Source: Linyphia triangularis (taxonomy: Eukaryota > Arthropoda > Arachnida > Araneae > Linyphiidae). Taken from it: DNA of 64,000 bases. Below the pieces are notes generated by a model. That model ran no database searches. It was not told the DNA's origin and worked only from the letters and a program-made list of their open reading frames with translations. The stretch lies in contig OZ021727.1 of NCBI GenBank assembly GCA_963978545.1, positions 50,528,487 through 50,592,486 of the forward strand. Direction: 5' to 3'. The position numbers and the translations under genes were made by a program. This document shows positions 45,453 through 53,998 of the stretch, piece by piece. The stretch's first letter is position 1; every line of letters starts with the position of its first letter.

Positions 45453-45706
45453 TTTTTCTTCGTTAATTTTATTTTGGACTTTTTAAATATTAATAAATTT
45501 CTTATTCAAAATTAATTAGAGGATTTATGGCAGGATCTTTTGTCTCAACTCAGAGTATAAAGTGAATGCGAAACCTCGGTAAAAAAAACGAGTCGGATTC
45601 CTACCTCCTGGTGGCATGGAAACGGAATCATTTTTATCCTTTTAAAATTTGCATTGTAATTAATCTTTTTAAAAACGAACGTAATTAAAAAAATTCATCA
45701 TTTAAT
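45453..45706. other. Gap between polB and ATPase
   Basis: 254 bp, AT-rich. It may hold the polB 3' end and the next promoter. No clear element was seen. Confidence 0.4.
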
Positions 45707-46318
45707 ATGGAGAGGCCAAAGTTAAAGCATCCCTTTTCAATGATCGTGGCTGGACCCAGCGGTGCCGGAAAAACCAATTTCGTCAAAAAAATAATTGATC
45801 ATCAAGTTTTAAGCCCTTTACCAAAATCAATCATTTGGTGCTATAGTGAATTTCAGGACTTGTATTCGGAAATGAAAAATGTAAATTTTCAAGAGGGGCT
45901 TCCTTCAGACATTAATACATTATCCGATGTGTTATTAGTGTGTGATGATTTGATGGCCGAGCTTGGATCCAGTCCACAACTTACAAGGTTATTCACGAGG
46001 CAAAGTCATCATAGAAAAATTAGCGTAATTTTTATCGTTCAAAATATATTCCACAAAGGTCGAGAATTTCGCGAAATTTCTCTCAATTCTCACTACATTG
46101 TAGCTTTTAAAAATCCTAGAGATCGATCACAAATAATGCATCTTGGAAGACAACTTTACCCATTAAAGTCTAAATTTTTTCAGGAAGCCTTTGAAGATGC
46201 CACTAAAAACCCACATGGCTATCTTTTAATCGATTTGAAACCTGACACAATAGAAAATCTTAGAATAAGAACCGGTTGTTTTCCTGACGATAAATTATAC
46301 GTTTATCAGCCACGTTAG
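45707..46318 (+). CDS. Polinton genome-packaging ATPase (FtsK/HerA, A32-like)
   Basis: A 203-residue P-loop ATPase that in this lineage is thought to pump DNA into the capsid. Walker A is GPSGAGKT at residues 16-23; Walker B is VLLVCDDLM around residues 75-83. A conserved sensor-like stretch, ISVIFIVQN, and SLNSHYIVAFKNPRDRSQI follow. Length is typical of Polinton ATPases. It starts at the first ATG (45,707), 254 bp after polB on the same strand. The frame is unbroken. Assignment to the A32/packaging family is firm; packaging in this host is inference. Confidence 0.93.
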   Translation: MERPKLKHPFSMIVAGPSGAGKTNFVKKIIDHQVLSPLPKSIIWCYSEFQDLYSEMKNVNFQEGLPSDINTLSDVLLVCDDLMAELGSSPQLTRLFTRQSHHRKISVIFIVQNIFHKGREFREISLNSHYIVAFKNPRDRSQIMHLGRQLYPLKSKFFQEAFEDATKNPHGYLLIDLKPDTIENLRIRTGCFPDDKLYVYQPR

Positions 46319-46351
46319 TTATTTCACAACATATCATCAAACACACTAGAC

Positions 46352-46831
46352 ATGACTTCGATTGTTCTTGAGTTTGAAGGTTTCCAACTTTCACCTGGTA
46401 AATTTATTATAAAAGAATTAGCGTATTATGAGATTAATGGTAGGGAAAATTATGGTCGATGGTCTTATATGCCTCCATATGCATTTGAATTGTTAAGCAA
46501 AAAGAAACAACTTGCTTTTTCATGGGTAACGAGAAATATACATGGTATACGGTGGGATTACGGGGATTTACCTTATGATAAGTTGTACGCAAATTTGAAT
46601 GCTTTATTCCGAATCTATTCAAATATTTATGTCAAAGGTTTGGAGAAAAAAGTATTTTTAGAACATTTATCTGGAAGAAAGTGCTTCGACTTAAATGATT
46701 TAGATTGTCCCAAATTTTTGTTCTGCTCAACGTTACATTCAAGGTGTCCATGCGTGCATAAAAATCATGTGATGCATTGTGCTCTACGTAAAGCTATTGC
46801 ATACAGTTCATTTATGAAAGAATTTTTATAA
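46352..46831 (+). CDS. Conserved-looking Polinton protein of unknown function (159 aa)
   Basis: It starts 33 bp after the ATPase stop. It opens with IVLEFEGFQLSPGKFIIKEL, then YMPPYAFELL, WVTRNIHGIRWDYG and NIYVKGLEKK, and ends with a Cys/His-rich tail (CPCVHKNHVMHC). From memory, similar small proteins accompany arthropod Polintons and adintovirus-like elements. The E-x-E spacing, the KEL and the YVKG-x-EK boxes suggest an RNase H/DEDD-like fold, but that is a guess. No signal peptide or membrane segment. The frame is intact. Confidence 0.75.
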   Translation: MTSIVLEFEGFQLSPGKFIIKELAYYEINGRENYGRWSYMPPYAFELLSKKKQLAFSWVTRNIHGIRWDYGDLPYDKLYANLNALFRIYSNIYVKGLEKKVFLEHLSGRKCFDLNDLDCPKFLFCSTLHSRCPCVHKNHVMHCALRKAIAYSSFMKEFL

Positions 46832-46865
46832 ATACATCTTTTAGAAGAAATATCTCTCATTTCTT

Positions 46866-47201
46866 ATGAGAATGCCGAAGTGTACACTACGGGAGTTAGA
46901 GCAGCTAAAACATATTGCTAAGAGTAAAACAAAATCTGCAATTCTTCGAAAATGCTCGAATAGAACAATTAAATTTTTATGTGAATGTGTTTTAAATGTA
47001 GTACTCGGAAACGTACCCATTACGAAATCACAAAAAAATCAATTATCACTCTACAAAAAGAATTTGCGAAATCTCGCTGATAAAAAGATACCTTTATATA
47101 AAAAAAGACGAATACTAATTCAACGTGGTGACGGATTCTTAACTTTTCTTTTACCAGCTGCGATTTCCGTAATTAGTTCACTCATTCATGGAACACGTTA
47201 A
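46866..47201 (+). CDS. Small basic Polinton protein with hydrophobic C-terminus (111 aa)
   Basis: A Lys/Arg-rich protein (LAYKK-type basic stretches such as KKIPLYKKRRILIQ) ending in a glycine-led hydrophobic helix, RGDGFLTFLLPAAISVISSL. This layout, basic body plus membrane-active tail, recalls small virion proteins of adenovirus-like elements, and such a protein is frequent in Polintons as I recall. A capsid-associated or membrane-disrupting role is possible but not shown. Its last 14 bp overlap the next gene in another frame. Confidence 0.7.
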   Translation: MRMPKCTLRELEQLKHIAKSKTKSAILRKCSNRTIKFLCECVLNVVLGNVPITKSQKNQLSLYKKNLRNLADKKIPLYKKRRILIQRGDGFLTFLLPAAISVISSLIHGTR

Positions 47202-47838
47202 GAAGCTATTACTTATTCCGGAGGAACGTTTACAAACTACCATTCATTTGTCGGACTTGGACAAACAGATGAATGATATCCTAAAAAGAAAAGATCTTCT
47301 TGAAAATGAAAAAGCAACCTTGTATTTACAAATTTTGCAAAAGTACGTTGTTTTCCCGCAAATGCAAACAGTAGACAAGCCAGAAATTTCCCCAGGTGAA
47401 TCCCCATCTGTAAGTGATCCTGTAAGCAAAATCATCGAAGGAGAGAAGGATGAAGCTTCCATACCCCCATTTACTAAGAATGAAAAACTTAACATAGAAG
47501 AAAAAACTGTTAATGCTGCTCCAGTGAAATATAGAAATACAGCAAAAGAAATACTGCGCCAGCTCAAGGACAGTACACAGAAAGTCTTATCGTGGACCCC
47601 GAATGGAGAAATATATCACAACGGTGTTTTAATACCGAACTCTAACATATCAGTTTTAATAAGCGACTTTTTACGAAATAGAAAGAAGTCTCATGTAGGA
47701 TCACAAGAATTCCTATCAGGTTTAAAGCAAATTAATTTATCCAGTCAGCTTGATGTCCAGAAAAAATTGTATTCAAAATATAAAATTGGAAAAAAACGTA
47801 AAATGTATGCAAGAAAAAATAATTGGGTTGACTATTAA
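47188..47838 (+). CDS. Polinton protein of unknown function with coiled coil (216 aa)
   Basis: It overlaps the previous gene by 14 bp. The N-terminal third is helical and heptad-like (LSDLDKQMNDILKRKDLLEN). The middle is acidic and low in complexity. The C-terminal 100 residues contain WTPNGEIYHNGVLIPNSNIS, VLISDFLRNRK and GSQEFLSGLKQINL, then a very basic end. The C-terminal module resembles one I have seen in many arthropod transposon-encoded proteins. It is the last gene of the plus block, facing the protease gene across 327 bp. Confidence 0.7.
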   Translation: MEHVKKLLLIPEERLQTTIHLSDLDKQMNDILKRKDLLENEKATLYLQILQKYVVFPQMQTVDKPEISPGESPSVSDPVSKIIEGEKDEASIPPFTKNEKLNIEEKTVNAAPVKYRNTAKEILRQLKDSTQKVLSWTPNGEIYHNGVLIPNSNISVLISDFLRNRKKSHVGSQEFLSGLKQINLSSQLDVQKKLYSKYKIGKKRKMYARKNNWVDY

Positions 47839-48165
47839 AAACTCTCTTTACCTCTAAAATAGTTTTGTGTTTTTTTTTTTCTTTTTTTTCTTTTCCTTCT
47901 TGCTTTCTCTCTTTTTTTCAGAAAACTGACGTTGACAAGTTGAAATATATATTTTGTGTTAAATGATTTTGAAGGAGAAAAATATTTATTGGGTTTCTTG
48001 AAATACATGAAAATATTTCACATAAGATTATTGAATAATAATAAAAATTTAAAAAAAAAAATATATTATTGAATTAAAAGGGGGGGGGGGGAAGTATACA
48101 ATGTGTGTGCTAGTAACAAATAAACATACTGAACAAGTGATAATTACTTTGTTTAAAAAAAATAT
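47839..48165. other. Convergent intergenic region of the Polinton
   Basis: 327 bp between the 3' ends of the two gene blocks. It has T-rich and C/T-rich runs, a G12 run near 48,080 and AATAAA near 48,119 on the plus strand, so it may supply polyadenylation signals for both directions. Confidence 0.5.
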
Positions 48166-48633
48166 TTATTTTTGAAATATCATTTTTACACCATATCGCT
48201 TTTTAACATATTGATACAATCTAAAATCATTCTTCTTATTTTGCTGCAGGAAGCTTGCAATAGTGTGTAAAGAGTTTCCTTGACTTCTTTTGACAGCAAA
48301 ATAAATGCAGTATGCTCCACAAACATTTGAAGTTAAACTTTGAAGAGTAACTGTGTTCCATTCTACAATATGGAACAAGGTAGTGTACTTGAAAATATTT
48401 CCTCCGTAGAACTTGGGTGATTGTCCGTAGGAATCAAAAAACTCAATTTTGTTCTCATTTTCAATGAATAATGTTAACCAGTGTGACCCAGGCTGAGAAG
48501 AATCATCCAGATTGACGACAATGACGGATTTCTCACTCAAAATTGGGATGCGATCTGAGGCGAACACTCCTCTGTAAATTGCAGCTGTATTTCTGTCTTG
48601 TGATAATATATTATGAATCTGTTGTGAATCCAT
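48166..48633 (-). CDS. Adenain-like cysteine protease (C5/Ulp1 fold)
   Basis: 155 residues. It should cut capsid precursor proteins during particle maturation. The catalytic set matches adenovirus protease: His51 in GSHWLTLFI, Asp67 in EFFDSYG, Gln98 and Cys105 in QSLTSNVCGAYC. Length is slightly below that of adenain, as usual in Polintons. The ATG at 48,633 lies only two bases after the hexon stop, so the two are probably expressed from a linked transcript. The frame is intact. Confidence 0.92.
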   Translation of the reverse strand: MDSQQIHNILSQDRNTAAIYRGVFASDRIPILSEKSVIVVNLDDSSQPGSHWLTLFIENENKIEFFDSYGQSPKFYGGNIFKYTTLFHIVEWNTVTLQSLTSNVCGAYCIYFAVKRSQGNSLHTIASFLQQNKKNDFRLYQYVKKRYGVKMIFQK

Positions 48634-48635
48634 AT

Positions 48636-49913
48636 TTAATTCACGTAATCGTAAATGATATTTCTATTCTTATTAATTTCTATCACACTTTCAAACTCAG
48701 CGAAAACAACGACACACACTGTTTGATTGAGCGGTTTACTGAAATTCATCTCTAAACGTAGGTTTCCATGTTTTATAAGATTCAAATGTTCTGCATCGCA
48801 CAAATCAGCTGAGAGATCAAACGCAAATAAAGTATAACCATTAGGATATTCTTCTCTAGAAATAAAAATTCCTCTGTCTTGACCAACTTTTTCACTCCCC
48901 AAAAACAAACTTTGATATGCTCTGATGTAGCTGTTTTGTTCAAAATTAAGTTCCAAGGGATTGTAAGGTACTGGTTGTCCATCGACATACAGTCCAATAA
49001 AATTTAAATCAAAATGTTTGAAATCGAAAGGAGATTTTGCAAGAGATCCATGAAATGCATCATTTTCGAGTAATCCTACAATAACTCTCTTGGGTAATTG
49101 CCCGATATAGATATTGTCCTGTAAGTACGACATCCCACCCTGTGCAATTGAGTACGCCTTGCATGACACTCGAGTAATTGGGTATTTGGCAGTTCCTGAT
49201 TCCAAAGCACGAGCATGTCCTAAAGTGACGCCTGGGTTCACGCGTACTTTTCGAATAAATAAAGAAACGTGATCTAGAACTATTTTGCAACCCGCAGCTC
49301 CGATCAGACAGAACTCAGACTTGCTACGAATTAAATTTATTTTTAAATCAACCATATTTAATAAAAGTCTTTCTTGGTTGAATAGATCAAAATGAATACC
49401 TCCAATCATGTCAACAGTCTTGCTAAGTTTAAAAAAATCTGATCGTTTTTTTAGACCTTCATCTGTTCCGGGTATATCCTTATAAAAAAGTTCTGAAGTA
49501 AGTTGAGATGTTTTACTATCATATCCGTGATTTAAAAGAGTTTCTATATATGCGCGGTATGGATAGGTATTACTTGAAGTTGAAACTAGGCGATCATTCA
49601 GAGACACATCAATCTGTGAAAACAATGAATGCAGAAGAAGGTTAACAGGTCCTATCTTTGATTCAGCAGCCAAAGCTGTTCCGTCACTTTTTAAAATTCT
49701 AGCTTTAACATAAAGCTGAGTCTGACTTAAGTCAATGTAATCATCACCGGTTCCAGAAATATGGAATTCGACGGGTCCTCCATCTGATATATTTGATAAG
49801 GGAAAAAACTGTGTCCAATGGCCACTTTGAATTGCTGTCTGAGTACCAGGTAAGCGGAAAAGTTCCAATTCTGATTTAACGCATTCTGGAGAATCCTTCA
49901 AAAGAAAAGCCAT
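48636..49913 (-). CDS. Hexon-like major capsid protein (double jelly roll)
   Basis: 425 residues, near the usual length for Polinton major capsid proteins. Recognisable stretches are LFRLPGTQTAIQSGHWTQFF near the N-terminus, DDYIDLSQTQLYVKARIL, GPVNLLLHSLFSQIDVSLND and YPYRAYIETLLNHG, and SYIRAYQSLFLG in the second half. These fit the family proposed to form the icosahedral lattice. It begins at an ATG that overlaps by one base the TAA of the upstream pVI-like gene (TAATG). The frame is unbroken. The family call is firm; particle formation in this host is inference. Confidence 0.9.
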   Translation of the reverse strand: MAFLLKDSPECVKSELELFRLPGTQTAIQSGHWTQFFPLSNISDGGPVEFHISGTGDDYIDLSQTQLYVKARILKSDGTALAAESKIGPVNLLLHSLFSQIDVSLNDRLVSTSSNTYPYRAYIETLLNHGYDSKTSQLTSELFYKDIPGTDEGLKKRSDFFKLSKTVDMIGGIHFDLFNQERLLLNMVDLKINLIRSKSEFCLIGAAGCKIVLDHVSLFIRKVRVNPGVTLGHARALESGTAKYPITRVSCKAYSIAQGGMSYLQDNIYIGQLPKRVIVGLLENDAFHGSLAKSPFDFKHFDLNFIGLYVDGQPVPYNPLELNFEQNSYIRAYQSLFLGSEKVGQDRGIFISREEYPNGYTLFAFDLSADLCDAEHLNLIKHGNLRLEMNFSKPLNQTVCVVVFAEFESVIEINKNRNIIYDYVN

Positions 49914-50365
49914 TACGGATCAAATATATCACGACCTTTCACTTTTCGAAACTTGGATGAAATAAATCGATTTCCAATTTTACGTTTTCTTTTATACCTT
50001 CCATTACCAACCATAGACTGGGCTTTGTTTATAGCCTTCTTAAATAAAATTTTACCCGCTTCTTTAGCTCTTTCCTTTGAAGATGTCTTCAAATTCTGCC
50101 CTGAAATAACATCATGAGCAATTCTTGATCCTGTCATTAATGCCTCCTTCCCGATTGTTTTTGCTCCTTTTACTAGAAATGGTAAAGCAGAACGAAACAA
50201 GTGACGAAACACACCACCCAAACCATAGCCTTTCTGAAATCTTGAACCCCTATAGTATGAAAGTCCGGCTCCAGTTTGGCCGGCGTAATGCTCTTCGAAA
50301 CGCTTTGTGCAGCATATATACGGAATACTCATAGTGATGTAGTACCTGTGAAGTGTTTTGCTCAA
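49913..50365 (-). CDS. Polinton pVI/pX-like basic minor virion protein (150 aa)
   Basis: A Gly/Arg/Lys-rich protein with SYYRGSRFQKGYGLGGVFRH, then LFRSALPFLVKGAKTIGKEA, followed by IAHDVISGQNLK and a basic C-terminus (GRYKRKRKIGNRF). The GLGGVFRHLFR...GKEAL pattern recurs in Polintons and adintoviruses and has been compared with adenovirus core/minor capsid proteins. An internal ATG at about 50,332 (MSIPYICCTKRF) is an alternative start. Its stop overlaps the hexon start by one base. Confidence 0.8.
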   Translation of the reverse strand: MSKTLHRYYITMSIPYICCTKRFEEHYAGQTGAGLSYYRGSRFQKGYGLGGVFRHLFRSALPFLVKGAKTIGKEALMTGSRIAHDVISGQNLKTSSKERAKEAGKILFKKAINKAQSMVGNGRYKRKRKIGNRFISSKFRKVKGRDIFDP

Positions 50366-50394
50366 CTATGTGTTTTATCTAACGAACGTTCTAT

Positions 50395-51117
50395 TTATAT
50401 AATCTGACGTAATCTAAAATGTAGAATTACGATTAATTTTCCTCTTTCGAAAGGTACAAGATCTCCAGAATTTAGTCGAACTGCCATCTCGATCGTTTGA
50501 AAACAGTTCCTAACAACTGGAACGTAATGCGGTCTATCATAATAAGCACTGATAACGTCCCCATCACTTCCACTAACGGTCACAATCCTAATAAGGGGTG
50601 CTTGTACATCCCCCACTATTTGAGGAGATACAATATCGCTGTAAACATAAAGAACTGGGAACGCTGCATGAGGATCAGCAACGTAGGGACTTTCGGATGA
50701 TCCATCTATAACTTGTGGGTTAAAACCTAATATTTCACACAAACCCTTCTCCAGTATTACTTTTGCTTTGTTTTCAGTTTTAATTTTAACGCGTTTGGTT
50801 GATGAATTGAATTGGAAATGAAATTTATCTCTAAGTGATGCTAAATTCATCACTTTCAAAATATCAGGAATTGATTCATAATATCCTGGTGGTATTCTTC
50901 TTGAAATGAGCTTTCCATCTCCCAAGTCAAATCCGAATAAATTATTATTTTTATTTACATTATGCCATGTGTGAGGGTACACAATCTCTGCAAGTGCGAC
51001 CTCCCACTGTCCTTGAAGTGAAATAGGAGAAGGTAATTGAGTTGTATAATGCGATATTTTATTATTTTGGAAATACTTTTGAGAACTATCACTTGGAAGC
51101 GTAATGTAGAAAGACAT
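50395..51117 (-). CDS. Penton-like minor capsid protein (single jelly roll)
   Basis: I prefer the ATG at 51,117 (MSFYITLPSDSS, about 240 aa) over the one 33 bases upstream, since this start matches the family's usual N-terminus. The N-terminal half contains YFQNNKISHYTTQLPSPI, LQGQWEVALAEIVYPHTWHN and the IPPGYYESIPDIL box, characteristic of the Polinton minor capsid family thought to form pentons. It lies between the integrase (5' side, 37 bp) and the pVI-like gene. No lesion was seen. Confidence 0.87.
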   Translation of the reverse strand: MSFYITLPSDSSQKYFQNNKISHYTTQLPSPISLQGQWEVALAEIVYPHTWHNVNKNNNLFGFDLGDGKLISRRIPPGYYESIPDILKVMNLASLRDKFHFQFNSSTKRVKIKTENKAKVILEKGLCEILGFNPQVIDGSSESPYVADPHAAFPVLYVYSDIVSPQIVGDVQAPLIRIVTVSGSDGDVISAYYDRPHYVPVVRNCFQTIEMAVRLNSGDLVPFERGKLIVILHFRLRQII

Positions 51118-51154
51118 TATTGATAATGAATAAAATAAAGGGCAGCACACATTT

Positions 51155-52204
51155 TTATATTAATTTCGTGTCAGTGACCCATGTGTTAAACTTTTCAGGA
51201 TATTCAAGAAATTTAACAAAATATTCCACTTTCCCGTCCCTATTGGTTCTTTTTTTCAATACTTTTTCAACGGGGTAATAACCTGAATCTGCCACTTTTT
51301 GGAGTTCTTCTTTATAAAATGTTCCTTCAATAACTTCTCCAACTAAATCTTTTAATTTATATACTAGTGGATTTTTACGTATTATTTGATAAATAGTAAA
51401 AATTTCACGAGTCCAATTATTTTCATATCCTTTTTCAAAAATCAATTTCATTTTACTGACTCGCACAGTATCGCCTATTTTTAAGCTTGCTCCTTTTAAA
51501 TTATTTATTCTAATAATATTTCCATATAAATTTTTTCGTACTTGAGATTCATTTTGTTTATTAACTGCTGCAGGCTCCATTTTTATACTACGATGCCAAG
51601 TATTGTTGTAACTGTGAATTAGTTTATCGATAACATTTAAATATCTATGCGTATTGAATTCTGTAAAGTACTTCCACATTTTCATTTTTAATGAACGGTG
51701 GAATCTCTCAATGATACATGCTTTGGTTTCATTATTAGTAGTGAAAAAATGAACATTCATTCTTTTTAAGTAGGTCTGTACTTTAGAATTCAAATATTCA
51801 CTTCCCTTGTCAGTTTGAAGACATTTAGGCTTCCTAGTACGGAATATCGATTTTAGTGCAGAAAGCACACTTTTACCTGATTTATCTTTCAATGGAATAG
51901 CCCATGCAACTTTTGAAAATATATCAATGCACGTCAATAAATATCTATAACCATCATTAAATTTTGCCAAAGATTGCATATCTACCAAATCTGATTGGAA
52001 CTGTTCATCAATTCCTTTTACAATCACACGATTGCGCTTGAACCTACGACGTATTGGTCGGTTAATAGAATACGAGTCTTTCGTCTCTAGCCATTCTTGA
52101 ATTTCTTTACGGCCTACACGACCTTCTAAAGCACGGTGTAAGGCGTTAACTCCACCATAACTCGCAGGTTGCTCTGGATCACGATAAAATTTTTCTAGAT
52201 TCAT
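51155..52204 (-). CDS. Polinton integrase (retroviral type) with C-terminal chromodomain
   Basis: 349 residues. It inserts the element and makes the 6-bp duplication. The catalytic triad is visible: Asp72 in FQSDLVDM, Asp132 in LQTDKGSEY, Glu166 in ACIIERFHRSLK. SYNNTWHRSIKMEP follows, then an SH3-like region (IGDTVRVSKMK) and, at about 308-349, a chromodomain (YPVEKVLKK...YFVKFLEYP..FNTWV) that may direct insertion to chromatin marks. The N-terminal zinc-binding HHCC region is not obvious. The frame is intact. Confidence 0.93.
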   Translation of the reverse strand: MNLEKFYRDPEQPASYGGVNALHRALEGRVGRKEIQEWLETKDSYSINRPIRRRFKRNRVIVKGIDEQFQSDLVDMQSLAKFNDGYRYLLTCIDIFSKVAWAIPLKDKSGKSVLSALKSIFRTRKPKCLQTDKGSEYLNSKVQTYLKRMNVHFFTTNNETKACIIERFHRSLKMKMWKYFTEFNTHRYLNVIDKLIHSYNNTWHRSIKMEPAAVNKQNESQVRKNLYGNIIRINNLKGASLKIGDTVRVSKMKLIFEKGYENNWTREIFTIYQIIRKNPLVYKLKDLVGEVIEGTFYKEELQKVADSGYYPVEKVLKKRTNRDGKVEYFVKFLEYPEKFNTWVTDTKLI

Positions 52205-52363
52205 TACTAGAAAATAGATTTTAGCTAAACAATCTAATGTTTATCATGCAAAGTTGATATAAGAAATGAAGGTAGCAATCCATCCTGACCTATATTTATA
52301 TGAAATATGTTTCCTTATTCAGTTCGCAAAGTACTTTAAAAGAATGTAATCACTAAGACAATT

Positions 52364-52405
<42 letters not shown>

Positions 52406-52630
52406 CTTTTAAACATTAAAAAAAATTGTTATTATTTTATCATGATGTAGGGTAACTTAAGAGACTGATTTTGAGATACATATATTTATTATTCTCCAAA
52501 ACATAAAATAATACAACTGTAGTATAGCAAATAACATTTCAGAAGCCTAAAAAAAATACTAAGTGTGGGGTTGAAAAAAATAAAACAAGAAAAAACATAC
52601 TAAGTACCCAAATTGACATATAATATGCAT
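52205..52630. other. Gap between integrase and PC4-like gene
   Basis: AT-rich, with a run of about 42 A (52,361-52,402). A possible promoter region for the integrase block on the minus strand; no defined signal. Confidence 0.4.
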
Positions 52631-53569
52631 TTAACATTGAGCTGAACCATATGAAAGATACAAATTTTTAACACTTTTTACAATAGAATCTGCATCCAAT
52701 TTTTCCATAAAAGTTTGATTGATATAATTTACAATCTGTTTGTTTTTCTCAACAAACTCGCTAGCTAAAGTTTTAAAGTCAATTTTGCAAAGAGCTAAAT
52801 CACCATACTTATGCAAACTGGAAGCATCGTCGGCATAAATGCATTCATGACCTAGTTGGTTAGCTAATTGTCTATCACAACCATCGCATTGAAAGACTTC
52901 TTTAATCCGTAAGCACATGTGGTCTCTCAAAAGTTCAATGAGGGATGTGCTAAGAACAAGTTCAACATCAGAAAGTTCAACTGCTTGTACGCTGCAAGGT
53001 TTTCTCCATGATACTTCTTCTAACACTACTTTTAGAAAATATTTTCCAAAAAGACACGTAAACACACTGGCACTAACTTTTTCTCGAATAGTTTGAAGAT
53101 GCTTCCACTCACAATCTTTCAAAACGCATACACCAGGAACAAACTCCTTGGAAAAGTCCTTTCGAGAATAAAATCTTTGTAAAGTAATTTTTGGAACATC
53201 ACGTTCTCCAATCAAAGAGGATAACACCATTGAGTCCTGAAGAACTTCACTCCTGATCTTAGTTGTCGGATATTCACCCAAGTTGTTCGTATCCATGAAG
53301 CGACACAAGCTCTGCCACAGGAATGGGGACAAGGTAACACCTTTCTTGGTTGGGATGTATTCACCGATGTCGTTGCAGTTGTACATTCGTAGATGGACTC
53401 GTACGACTCCAGCGTAATCAGAAACAATAGCAAAGTTTCCATCTCCGAGATGGTAATGATGATCGGGAATGGATTCTAGACTGAAGGCAGGCTTTACATT
53501 CACAGGAACACTCGAGCTGAAGAGGACTCGTTTTGCTGGTGTAGAAACAGAGGCTGAAGTACGTTTCAT
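52631..53569 (-). CDS. Polinton-encoded PC4-like (p15) ssDNA-binding protein
   Basis: I prefer the ATG at 53,569 (MKRTSASVSTPAKRV, 312 aa) to the one 63 bases upstream. After a Ser/Lys-rich tail, residues about 38-93 follow the PC4 pattern: HYHLGDGNFAIVSDYAGVVR, VHLRMYN, GEYIPTKKGVTLSPFLWQSL. In cellular PC4 this domain forms a dimer that binds single-stranded DNA and modulates transcription. The rest (about 220 aa) is unknown, with a C-terminal CDGCDRQLANQLGHEC putative zinc site. It is the first gene of the minus block, beside the right TIR. A role as ssDNA-binding protein in protein-primed replication, or as transcription factor, is inference. Confidence 0.75.
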   Translation of the reverse strand: MKRTSASVSTPAKRVLFSSSVPVNVKPAFSLESIPDHHYHLGDGNFAIVSDYAGVVRVHLRMYNCNDIGEYIPTKKGVTLSPFLWQSLCRFMDTNNLGEYPTTKIRSEVLQDSMVLSSLIGERDVPKITLQRFYSRKDFSKEFVPGVCVLKDCEWKHLQTIREKVSASVFTCLFGKYFLKVVLEEVSWRKPCSVQAVELSDVELVLSTSLIELLRDHMCLRIKEVFQCDGCDRQLANQLGHECIYADDASSLHKYGDLALCKIDFKTLASEFVEKNKQIVNYINQTFMEKLDADSIVKSVKNLYLSYGSAQC

Positions 53570-53829
53570 GCTGATAAGAAGTTTGAAAATACGCTGAATA
53601 CAAGTTGAAATGGAAAAAGAGAGCAGAGGCAAGCACGTTCGAACCCAGCAGAGAGAAGCTAAAAAGTTACTGGAAAAGGGATAAAAACACGTTTGTTGCC
53701 ACTCTATGCATGCTAAACTTCTGAACCAATCGCAAAGAACGAAATTTCAAAGAAAATGCAATACAATAGTTCACAACGAACTTGCAGAGCAGCTGGTGGG
53801 AAATGCACACCTGGTACATCCATAAACAT
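53570..53829. other. Upstream region of the PC4-like gene
   Basis: The likely promoter side of the minus-strand block. A short frame is open but has no family. No TATA-type element stands out. Confidence 0.35.
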
Positions 53830-53992
53830 ACATAACAAAGTATAACACTGTACCAGTTTAATAAAAAAAAATGCTTTCATTCGCATGATAGTCGTACATT
53901 CAAACACTTTGAAATAACAACCATAAATAAAGTTGCCACCAGATAAAAAAAACTTTTCAAGTCAACAATAACAACCCAACAGGTTCAATGCC
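53830..53992 (-). repeat. Extra partial copy of the Polinton TIR
   Basis: About 163 bp from CATAACAAAGTATAACACTG to AACAGGTTCAATGCC repeats the text at 54,091-54,249 in direct orientation, just inside the right TIR. It carries a short insertion (ATAGTCGT) relative to the outer copy. The left end has no equivalent. Confidence 0.88.
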
Positions 53993-53998
53993 TGACAT

